Below, piece after piece: positions 1 to 5,231 of a stretch of 6,388 bases of DNA (the first letter of the stretch is position 1; each line of letters begins with the position of its first letter). The stretch lies in the NCBI GenBank assembly GCA_030446525.1, contig JAUJNC010000215.1, positions 1 through 6,388 of the forward strand, read 5' to 3'. Source of the stretch: Armatimonadaceae bacterium. Lineage in GTDB: Bacteria; Armatimonadota; Armatimonadia; Armatimonadales; Armatimonadaceae. A program made the translations under genes and the position numbers. Below the pieces are notes generated by a model. It had not been told where the DNA came from. It searched no databases and saw only the letters and a list, made by a program, of their open reading frames with translations.

Positions 1-1
1 G

Positions 2-715
2 CGCGCCGCTGATCTGGGCTTCGACTTCGTGGACCTGACGCTGGAGCCGCCGCTGGCGCGCGCCGACCAGGTGGACGCGGCGAAGGTCAGGGCGGCGCTG
101 GCCGGGCGGGGGCTGGGCGTGGTCGGGCACACGGCATACTACCTGCCCTTCGGGTCGGCGTTCGACGCCGTCCAGGCGGGCGCGGTCGCCGAGGCGGAGG
201 CGTGCCTGCGTGTCTTCGCCGGGGTGGGCGCGACCCTCATGAACCTGCACCTGGATTGCCGCGTGCCGAACCACGATATCGCGTACATCAACCGGCGCAA
301 CGCGGAAGCGATCGGGCGGCTGCTGCCGGCGGCGCGCGATCTGGGCATCACCCTCATGGTCGAGAACCTGGAAGGCGACAACGCCGAGACCCTGTCCCCG
401 ATCCTGGACGCGCTGCCCGAGGTGGGACTGCACTTGGACATCGGCCACGCCAACATCCGCGCCGCCCGGAGCAACACGGCGTCGCTGCTCGGGCGGTACG
501 CGGGCCGGCTGAGGCACGTCCACCTGTCCGACAACAAGGGGCGGGGCGACGACCACCTCGCCATCGGCGCGGGCAGCATCGACTGGAAGCGGGAGCTGAA
601 GGCGCTCAAGGCGACCGGCTATGACGGCACCATCACCCTGGAGACCTTCTACGGCGACCCCGAGCTCGTTGTTTATGGGCGCGACAAAGTGAGGCAGTTG
701 TGGGACCGGCAGTGA
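2..715 (+). CDS. Sugar phosphate isomerase/epimerase-like TIM-barrel protein, 5'-partial
   Basis: This is a xylose-isomerase-like TIM-barrel protein of the sugar phosphate isomerase/epimerase group, which usually acts in the cytoplasm on sugars, inositols or related polyols with a divalent metal. The frame is open from base 2, and the residues before the first GTG (29) read RAADLGFDF, a typical early strand of this fold, so the true start lies left of the window. Numbering from codon 29, likely metal or catalytic residues are Glu112 (LMVENLEG), Asp137 and His140 (HLDIGHAN), His165 (HVHLSDN) and Glu205 (TLETFY). The C-terminal RDKVRQLWD is also typical of the family. About 240 visible residues means only a short N-terminal piece is missing. 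The next gene begins 22 nt downstream on the same strand. The fold and superfamily are clear, but the substrate cannot be told from sequence. Confidence 0.88.
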   Translation, partial: RAADLGFDFVDLTLEPPLARADQVDAAKVRAALAGRGLGVVGHTAYYLPFGSAFDAVQAGAVAEAEACLRVFAGVGATLMNLHLDCRVPNHDIAYINRRNAEAIGRLLPAARDLGITLMVENLEGDNAETLSPILDALPEVGLHLDIGHANIRAARSNTASLLGRYAGRLRHVHLSDNKGRGDDHLAIGAGSIDWKRELKALKATGYDGTITLETFYGDPELVVYGRDKVRQLWDRQ

Positions 716-737
716 TCGCGAACGGCACGGACGGGGC

Positions 738-1295
738 GTGAGGCGCCAGCCGAAGTGGGCGGTGTACGTGCTGGCGGTCCTGTGCAACCTGTTCTGGGCG
801 GGCGCGTACGTCACGGGTAAAGTCGCCATCGGGACGCCGGAGGCGCCCGGCTTCGGGCCGTTCAAGGCGGCTTTTTTCCGCTTTGGGGTGGCGGGCGCGG
901 CGCTCCGGGTCATCGTCACCTACGAGTTCCTGCTCGGCTCGCTCCTGCTGGCCCCCTTCGCGGTCTGGGAGACGGTCACGAACGGCCCGGTCTCCCCCAC
1001 CCCGGCGGCCTGGGGCGCCTTCCTGTATCTTTTGGGGCCGTGCACCGTGATCGCCTACACCGTCTGGTTCATGCTGCTGGAGGTGGCGGACGCCTCGGAG
1101 CTGTCCGTCTTTATCTTCCTCCAGCCCGTCGCCGGCACCCTGATGGGCGTCTTCTGGTTCCGCGACCCGTTCACCGCCCTGACCGCCCTGGGCGGGGCCC
1201 TGGTGCTGATCGGCGTCGCCTGCATCACGCGCCCCGGGGCAACGCGCGAGCAGGTCTCCTCCGTATCAGAAAAGATGCCGGCAGCGGGCGGGTAA
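738..1295 (+). CDS. EamA/DMT-family transporter, apparently internally deleted
   Basis: This is an inner-membrane protein of the drug/metabolite transporter (EamA) superfamily, which exports or imports small metabolites. It starts at GTG 738 with a basic N-terminus (MRRQPKW) and only a weak GGGG before it. Hydrophobic segments lie near residues 8-31, 44-77 (one long stretch), 91-115, 121-141 and 146-164. Family members normally have about 280-300 residues, two EamA repeats and 10 helices; this one has 185. Residues 12-56 (LFWAGAYVTGKVA, then FFRFGVAGAAL) resemble helices 1-2 of the first repeat. From residue 58 (VIVTYEFLLGSLLLAPFA, then FLQPVAGTLMG) it resembles helices 7-10 of the second repeat. 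The apparent join is at residues 56-58 and stays in frame. It may be a non-functional remnant, a minimal half-size transporter or an assembly collapse. The family call is secure, but activity is doubtful. Confidence 0.8.
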   Translation: MRRQPKWAVYVLAVLCNLFWAGAYVTGKVAIGTPEAPGFGPFKAAFFRFGVAGAALRVIVTYEFLLGSLLLAPFAVWETVTNGPVSPTPAAWGAFLYLLGPCTVIAYTVWFMLLEVADASELSVFIFLQPVAGTLMGVFWFRDPFTALTALGGALVLIGVACITRPGATREQVSSVSEKMPAAGG

Positions 1296-1306
1296 GTACG
1301 CTGCGT

Positions 1307-1310
1307 GGAG
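1307..1310 (+). promoter_or_regulatory. Ribosome binding site deciding the hemW start
   Basis: GGAG is followed by a 6-nt spacer (ATAAAG) and ATG 1317. It favours this ATG over the in-frame GTG at 1305, whose own codon would overlap the site. Confidence 0.7.
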
Positions 1311-1316
1311 ATAAAG

Positions 1317-2450
1317 ATGCGAACCGCGGGAGTTTACGTTCACATACCGTTCTGCGTGAAGAAGTGCGGGTATTGCGACTTCAACTCGTACTCGGGCTAC
1401 AAGGACGCCACGAAGGCGCGGTACGTCGAGGCGCTGTGCGCCGAAATCGAGCGCCGGGCCGAGCCCCAAACGCGCGTCCCGACCATCTTCTTCGGCGGGG
1501 GCACGCCGACGACGCTTTCGGCCGGCGAGCTGCTGCGCATCCTCGACACCGTCCGGGCGTCGTTCGCCGTCGGCGCCGGCGCGGAGGTGACGACCGAAGC
1601 GAACCCCGGCACGGCCGACGTGCGCGAGCTCGCGGCGCTGCGCGCGGGCGGGTTCAACCGGATCTCGTTCGGGGTCCAGTCGTTCAACGACCGTCTGCTG
1701 AGGACGCTGGACCGCGTGCACGGCGCGGACGAGGCCCGGGCGGCGGTCCAGTCGGCCAAGGACGCCGGCTTCGACAATATCAACGTCGACCTGATGTTCG
1801 CCCTGCCCCGGCAGACGATGGCCGATTGGGACCGTTCCGTTGACCAGGCGTTCGCGCTCGGCCTGCCGCACCTTTCGATGTACTCGCTGATCGTCGAGGA
1901 GGGCACGGCGTTCTGGGCCAGGCGGGAGCGCGGCCGGCTGCCGCTCCCCGGCGAGAAAATGGAGGCGGCGATGTTCGCGCGGGCCATGGAGCGGGCCGCG
2001 GCGGCGGGCTACCGGCGCTACGAGATATCGAACTACGCGTATCCCGGCTACGAGTGCCGCCACAACCGGATCTACTGGCGCAACGAGGAGTACTTCGGCT
2101 TCGGGGCGGGCGCGGCGTCGTATCTGGACGGGGCGCGCACGATGAACGAGCGCCTGCCGGGCCGGTTCGCCGACCGGATCCAGGCGGGGGGCACGGCGAC
2201 GGTTTCGGAGGAGCGCCTCGCCCCGCGCGAGGCGATGGGCGAGACGATGATGCTGGGCCTGCGGCTCACCGAAGGGGTGGACCTCGCCGCCTTCCGGCGC
2301 CGCTTCGGCGTCGGGGCCGAGGACGTTTTCGGCGACGAGATCGCGAGGCTGACGCGGGACGGCCTGATCGAACGGGCGCACGATCAGCTCCGGATGACGT
2401 CGCGCGGCCTATTCGTGGGCAACGAGGTCACGCTGGCCTTTCTGGCATGA
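1317..2450 (+). CDS. hemW: Radical SAM heme chaperone HemW (oxygen-independent coproporphyrinogen III oxidase-like)
   Basis: HemW is a cytoplasmic radical SAM protein that binds heme and delivers it to target proteins; it was long misannotated as the HemN coproporphyrinogen oxidase. I choose ATG 1317 because GGAG (1307-1310) sits 6 nt upstream; GTG 1305 would add four residues but lies over that ribosome binding site. The 377-residue length matches the family. Cys13, Cys17 and Cys20 form the CxxxCxxC [4Fe-4S] motif in HIPFCVKKCGYCDF. The Asp after Cys20 is HemW-like; true HemN has a further Cys nearby. Other family signatures are GGGTPTTL (60-67), TEANP (93-97), SFGVQSFN (117-124) and ECRHNRIYW (246-254) leading to EYFGFGAGA. 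A winged-helix-like C-terminal domain follows from about residue 300. The gene lies 21 nt after the transporter gene and is probably co-transcribed with it. Confidence 0.95.
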   Translation: MRTAGVYVHIPFCVKKCGYCDFNSYSGYKDATKARYVEALCAEIERRAEPQTRVPTIFFGGGTPTTLSAGELLRILDTVRASFAVGAGAEVTTEANPGTADVRELAALRAGGFNRISFGVQSFNDRLLRTLDRVHGADEARAAVQSAKDAGFDNINVDLMFALPRQTMADWDRSVDQAFALGLPHLSMYSLIVEEGTAFWARRERGRLPLPGEKMEAAMFARAMERAAAAGYRRYEISNYAYPGYECRHNRIYWRNEEYFGFGAGAASYLDGARTMNERLPGRFADRIQAGGTATVSEERLAPREAMGETMMLGLRLTEGVDLAAFRRRFGVGAEDVFGDEIARLTRDGLIERAHDQLRMTSRGLFVGNEVTLAFLA

Positions 2451-2525
2451 CGCCCGTTTCCCACCCCCGAAGGCACGGGAGCCCGGTCACGGGCGCCTGC
2501 TTTGTCCGGCTGCCCACTCCGTCGG
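2451..2525. terminator. Convergent intergenic spacer with a weak hairpin
   Basis: This 75-nt gap separates the ends of hemW (+) and the lipoprotein gene (-). It contains GCCCG-GTCA-CGGGC at 2481-2494, a 5-bp GC stem with a 4-nt loop. AGGC (2471-2474) and GCCT (2495-2498) could extend it across a one-sided bulge. There is no clear T-run on either strand, so intrinsic termination is only a possibility suggested by its position between converging genes. Confidence 0.3.
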
Positions 2526-3098
2526 TCACTTGCGGGAGGCGGGTTTGACGTCGTGCCCGGAGTAGTAGTCCCGCTGGCTCAGGATGGCGCCGGTCCTGGG
2601 GTCGGTGACGGTGAGACGGATGACGATGTAGGTCCTTCCCTTGCCTTCGGCGCGCTCGCGGGGGGAACCGCCCTCCTGCGTGATAGGCGTGAGCGTGGCG
2701 AGAAGGGCCTTCTCCGCACCGCGCGCCCCGGCGCCGAAGGGGACGTTGCGCGCCGAGAAGCCGCGCCGCTTCAGATCCTTGTCCAAGTCTTCCACCACGC
2801 GGCGCTGCATCTGCTGGACGTCCCTGGCGTTCAGCGAGCCCTGGGACGCGCGCGCGAAGGCGTCTGCGTCGGCGGCGATGAGAACCGTCTCGTATACGCC
2901 CTGCTTGAGGAGGGGCGGGTCGGGCTTGACGGGCCGCGTCACGTCGGTGTCCTCCACGCCCAGCAACAGGTCGCGCAGGGTACCTCTGGTCGTCCGTATC
3001 GCGTCTTCGAAGTCGGCCTCGGGGAGGCCGCCCCCGCAGCCGGCCAGCGCCAGCAGCCCCGCCCCGAACAAGCTCCCAACAAAATCCCTTCGCTTCAT
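2526..3098 (-). CDS. Predicted secreted lipoprotein with Tat-like signal, function unknown
   Basis: This is a 190-residue predicted lipoprotein that I cannot assign to a named family. The start (CAT on the + strand at 3096-3098) is firm: AAGGAGA (3110-3104 on the - strand) lies 6 nt upstream. The N-terminus reads MKRRDFVG, close to the twin-arginine consensus RRxF. A hydrophobic stretch (residues 7-20) then ends in a lipobox, LALAGC, with Cys21 as the predicted lipidated residue, so export by Tat or Sec and membrane anchoring are expected. The mature part has a helical, charged region (about 84-115) and a C-terminal section of likely beta strands (TYIVIRLTVTD, then TGAILSQRDYYSG). That layout resembles small envelope lipoproteins of the DUF3313/DUF4410 kind, but the resemblance is general. 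The gene is divergent from the SPL-family gene and converges on hemW. Its only cysteine is the lipobox Cys. Confidence 0.8.
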   Translation of the reverse strand: MKRRDFVGSLFGAGLLALAGCGGGLPEADFEDAIRTTRGTLRDLLLGVEDTDVTRPVKPDPPLLKQGVYETVLIAADADAFARASQGSLNARDVQQMQRRVVEDLDKDLKRRGFSARNVPFGAGARGAEKALLATLTPITQEGGSPRERAEGKGRTYIVIRLTVTDPRTGAILSQRDYYSGHDVKPASRK

Positions 3099-3103
3099 CG
3101 GTA

Positions 3104-3110
3104 TCTCCTT
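3104..3110 (-). promoter_or_regulatory. Strong ribosome binding site of the lipoprotein gene
   Basis: On the - strand the sequence reads AAGGAGATACCGATG. This is a near-ideal Shine-Dalgarno site with about 6 nt to the ATG and fixes the start at 3098. Confidence 0.8.
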
Positions 3111-3115
3111 CTTCT

Positions 3116-3145
3116 ATTGTAGCATAACCGGCCACCCGCGCCCAA
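3116..3145 (-). promoter_or_regulatory. Extended -10 promoter of the lipoprotein gene
   Basis: On the - strand TGCTACAAT (3124-3116) is an extended -10 box: TGn followed by TACAAT, 5 of 6 to TATAAT. The -35 region is weak; TTGGGC (3145-3140) with 18-nt spacing matches only its first three bases. Predicted transcription starts near 3109, so the leader would be about 11 nt and begin at the Shine-Dalgarno site. The same 15-nt context recurs in the opposite direction at 3188-3202. Confidence 0.55.
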
Positions 3146-3157
3146 ACGCCGTGGCCG
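3129..3157. repeat. Inverted repeat CGGCCAC-N15-GTGGCCG, candidate operator
   Basis: Two perfect 7-bp arms (3129-3135 and 3151-3157) are separated by 15 nt, placing the half-site centres 22 bp apart, about two helical turns. The repeat lies between the two divergent -10 boxes and spans the -35 region of the lipoprotein promoter. This geometry fits a dimeric regulator that could act on both genes. That role is inferred from position; in sequence this GC-rich, a 7-bp match could also be chance. Confidence 0.35.
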
Positions 3158-3170
3158 CCGCAGAAAAGCC

Positions 3171-3199
3171 TTGCCCGGCAAACGTATTTTTGCTATAAT
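3171..3199 (+). promoter_or_regulatory. Sigma-70-type promoter of the SPL-family gene
   Basis: TTGCCC (3171-3176, 4 of 6 to TTGACA) is followed by a 17-nt spacer and a perfect TATAAT (3194-3199). A TG extension at 3191-3192 gives TGCTATAAT. The predicted start near 3206 leaves a leader of roughly 18-24 nt before the start codon. This is the best promoter in the window and stands out from the surrounding GC-rich DNA. Confidence 0.75.
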
Positions 3200-3229
3200 A
3201 GAGCCAGCTCCTGGGCCAGGTGTATGCCG

Positions 3230-4033
3230 ATGAATCTGATCACCTCTATCGAGGCGAAGTCGGTGCTGACGGAGCAGTCCCGCTCCAGCAGCATCCCGTG
3301 CGACTACACGATCAACCCCTACCGCGGCTGCCTGTTCGGCTGCAGCTATTGCTACGCCAGCCGCTTCGTCCGCGACGACGCCGCGAAGAGGGCAGACTGG
3401 GGCCGGTGGGTGGAGGTGAAAAAGAACGCCGTCAACGCCCTCCAGCGCGAAAGCCACAAGGTCTACGGCAAGACGGTCTTCTTCTCCTCGGCCACCGACC
3501 CGTACCAGCCTATCGAACGCCGGCTGGGCCTCTCGCGGGCGCTGCTCCAGGTGCTCCTCTTCGCCTTCCCCAAGCGCCTCCGCCTGCAAACCCGCAGCCC
3601 CTTGATCGTCCGCGACATCGACCTGTTCCGGCAGTTCGGGGACACCCTGGACGTCGGCATCTCTCTGCCGACCGACAGCGAGGTCGTCCGGAAGGCGTTC
3701 GAGCCGCGGGCGCCGTCGATCCCGAGGCGCCTGGCGGCGGCGCGCCAGCTGAAGGAGGCGGGCATCCGCACCACCGCCAGCGTCGCCCCCCTCCTGCCCT
3801 GCACCCCCGAGCGTCTGGCCCGCCTGATCGCCCCGTGCTTCCACGGGGCGTGGGTAGGCACGATGAATTTCTACGAGAAGGAAGAGAGCTTGCGGGCGAT
3901 CTACGCCCAACACGGCTGGCAGAAGTATTTGGGCCAGGAACACGCCGAAAACGTCAGAAACGAGCTGCAGGGAGTGTTTGTCGCCGCCGTTGTTATAAGA
4001 AGACAGCGGCAAAATAAAAAAAACGCCCTCTAA
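3230..4033 (+). CDS. SPL-family radical SAM protein (SplB-like, COG1533 type)
   Basis: This is a radical SAM enzyme of the group often labelled DNA repair photolyase or spore photoproduct lyase-like; the real reaction of most members is unknown. I prefer ATG 3230, which lies 8 nt after AGGT (3218-3221); ATG 3224 would add two residues but is too close. Numbering from 3230, Cys34, Cys38 and Cys41 in RGCLFGCSYCYASRF bind the [4Fe-4S] cluster. SSATDPYQPIE (86-96), TRSPLIVRDIDLF (121-133), a FEPRAPSIPRRL run (157-168) and EAGI (176-179) are typical of the family. The SSATD segment appears to align with the CTSD region of true spore photoproduct lyase. The hydrogen-donor Cys is absent there, so that exact activity is unlikely. 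The length of 267 residues is normal. The last about 17 residues (VIRRQRQNKKNAL) are basic and coded by unusually AT-rich DNA. Confidence 0.85.
   Translation: MNLITSIEAKSVLTEQSRSSSIPCDYTINPYRGCLFGCSYCYASRFVRDDAAKRADWGRWVEVKKNAVNALQRESHKVYGKTVFFSSATDPYQPIERRLGLSRALLQVLLFAFPKRLRLQTRSPLIVRDIDLFRQFGDTLDVGISLPTDSEVVRKAFEPRAPSIPRRLAAARQLKEAGIRTTASVAPLLPCTPERLARLIAPCFHGAWVGTMNFYEKEESLRAIYAQHGWQKYLGQEHAENVRNELQGVFVAAVVIRRQRQNKKNAL
3991..3999 (+). promoter_or_regulatory. Possible extended -10 box for the downstream secreted-protein gene
   Basis: TGTTATAAG, inside the 3' end of the SPL-family gene, has the TGn extension plus a hexamer matching TATAAT at 5 of 6. It resembles the two extended -10 boxes at 3116-3124 and 3191-3199. 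No good -35 is visible. If used, it would give a leader of about 137 nt carrying the palindrome at 4108-4125. The assignment is tentative. Confidence 0.3.
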
Positions 4034-4107
4034 TGAAATAAGTGCAAAAGGCCCTCACTTCCACATACATACAAACCCGGTTGTACTGGGGCTGAACCAT
4101 CACGGGG

Positions 4108-4125
4108 CGGCGCTTGCAAGCGCCG
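4108..4125. repeat. 18-bp perfect palindrome just upstream of the secreted-protein gene
   Basis: CGGCGCTTGCAAGCGCCG is fully self-complementary. As DNA it could be a dimer operator. As RNA it would fold into a 7-bp GC stem with a TGCA loop, ending 5 nt before the Shine-Dalgarno site (AAGGA, 4131-4135). A rival pairing exists between CACGG (4101-4105) and CCGTG (4123-4127). No T-run follows on either strand, so it is unlikely to be an ordinary terminator of the upstream gene. The rest of the 109-nt gap (4034-4142) is AT-rich at its left end and holds only a weak AAGTG/CACTT stem (4040-4060). Confidence 0.6.
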
Positions 4126-4130
4126 TGCGA

Positions 4131-4135
4131 AAGGA
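4131..4135 (+). promoter_or_regulatory. Ribosome binding site deciding the start of the secreted-protein gene
   Basis: AAGGA is followed by a 7-nt spacer and ATG 4143. The frame is also open from a GTG at 4125, but that codon overlaps the palindrome and has no upstream site, so ATG 4143 is preferred. Confidence 0.7.
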
Positions 4136-4142
4136 AAACAGC

Positions 4143-5231
4143 ATGACACTCCGGCGAATCTTGCGCCGCCCGGCGCGGCGGTCGCGCGTTCCACGGGTCG
4201 GTTTATTCTGCACCGCCGCCGTGACCCTCACGATGATACCGATCACCGCGACGCGGGCCGATGCGCCGCACTTCGCCGCGCGGGGGATCGAGACGTTCGA
4301 CGGGACCTCCTGGTCCGGGATAACGTTGGGTGTCACGACGCAGGAGGGCGTCAAGAAACAGTTCCGCAACGGCCGGGGCCGGTTCATGCCCGCGATCCCC
4401 TCGGTCGAGCTGCGGCAGCAAGACGACAACAGCCCGTGGCGCGTCGACGCGCTGTACCCGACCAAGGACAAGGAGGCGACCCTAGACGGCATCTGCCTGA
4501 CCGCCCGCCACGAACACGGCGCGCCGAGCCTCGGGCGGCTGCGGGGCGCTCTGGGCGAGGGGGGCGAGGAGCGCTTCCCCGCCGAACGTTTCGAGGACTG
4601 GCGGGTCGTGGCCTATCCGAAGAAGGGGGTGCTGCTCTTCGCGCTGGGCGACCGGGTACCGATGGTGCTGTTGGGCACGCCCGGGCGCATCGCCCGCGCC
4701 GCGGAGACGCTGGACAGGGAGGAGCCGCCTGTCACCGAACGCGTCGACCCCCACGAGGGCAAGCCGCGCGTCGTCAAGTTCGGTTCCGTCGACGTCTCTT
4801 TGCGGCTCAAAGACTTCGGCGCCAGGGACGAGTCGCGGGTGAAGCGGGACCTGGAGGAGCTGATGCGCCGGGCGAGCGCGGGCGGGACCCTGGAGTTCTC
4901 GTACGCGGGCAACGGCAGCTACAGCCTGAGCATCACCGGCGACCACGACGCGGACAAGGATAAGACCGGCAGCATTTCCTGCACGCTTTCGGGCGAGACG
5001 GCCTACGGGCCCGTGCGCGCGTACACGTACGAGTCCTTCAAGATAAAGCGCACGGGTTCCGGTGAAACGCGCGCTCTGGAAGACACGGACTATCTGAGCG
5101 CGGCCCTGCTGGCGATGCGCTCGGCGGAGCGGGACGTCACGGAGCAGGTCCGCAAGCAGGGCCCGCCGCCCCTCGAGGAGGAGCGCAGGCGGGCGTGGGA
5201 ACGGATGATCGAGACCTACCGCGTGCGTTAA
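4143..5231 (+). CDS. Secreted protein of unknown function
   Basis: I do not recognise this 362-residue protein. The N-terminus has a long basic stretch (MTLRRILRRPARRSRVPR), a hydrophobic core (about 19-35) and a probable signal peptidase site near ATRADA-PHF (after residue 41), so export beyond the cytoplasmic membrane is expected. After this comes a segment (56-75, TSWSGITLGVTTQEGVKKQF) recalling the small repeats in which a Gly-Thr turn precedes a helix. A strand-rich middle follows (WRVVAYPKKGVLLFALGDRVPMVLLG, about 153-178). The next region (217-242) reads VSLRLKDFG then a charged helix, followed by strands rich in Ser, Thr and Gly (250-283). The C-terminus (about 316-362) is helical and highly charged. 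Beyond the signal peptide there are no further membrane spans and no obvious catalytic motif. Its stop overlaps that of the converging DUF1501 gene. Confidence 0.75.
   Translation: MTLRRILRRPARRSRVPRVGLFCTAAVTLTMIPITATRADAPHFAARGIETFDGTSWSGITLGVTTQEGVKKQFRNGRGRFMPAIPSVELRQQDDNSPWRVDALYPTKDKEATLDGICLTARHEHGAPSLGRLRGALGEGGEERFPAERFEDWRVVAYPKKGVLLFALGDRVPMVLLGTPGRIARAAETLDREEPPVTERVDPHEGKPRVVKFGSVDVSLRLKDFGARDESRVKRDLEELMRRASAGGTLEFSYAGNGSYSLSITGDHDADKDKTGSISCTLSGETAYGPVRAYTYESFKIKRTGSGETRALEDTDYLSAALLAMRSAERDVTEQVRKQGPPPLEEERRRAWERMIETYRVR

Noticed and set aside
1040..1843. + strand open frame overlapping the transporter end and the start of hemW
   Set aside because: Its translation is dominated by Arg, Gly and Pro and overlaps two genes supported by family motifs in other frames.
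1266..2381. Long open frame on the - strand opposite hemW (371 codons)
   Set aside because: It is antisense to a clear HemW gene, and its product is rich in Arg, Ala, Pro and Gly with no motif. Such frames are expected opposite GC-rich codon usage.
3095..4012. - strand open frame (305 codons) opposite the SPL-family gene
   Set aside because: The + strand frame has a full radical SAM motif set, a promoter and a plausible ribosome binding site; the antisense frame has none of these.
3982..4023. Hairpin GCCGC...GCGGC followed by AAAATAAAAAAAA, considered as a terminator
   Set aside because: The tract following the stem is A on the + strand, not T, and on the - strand the T-run precedes the stem. 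It also lies inside the coding end of the SPL-family gene.
4040..4060. AAGTG...CACTT stem after the SPL-family gene as a terminator
   Set aside because: It has only five base pairs with an 11-nt loop and no T-run, too weak to call.
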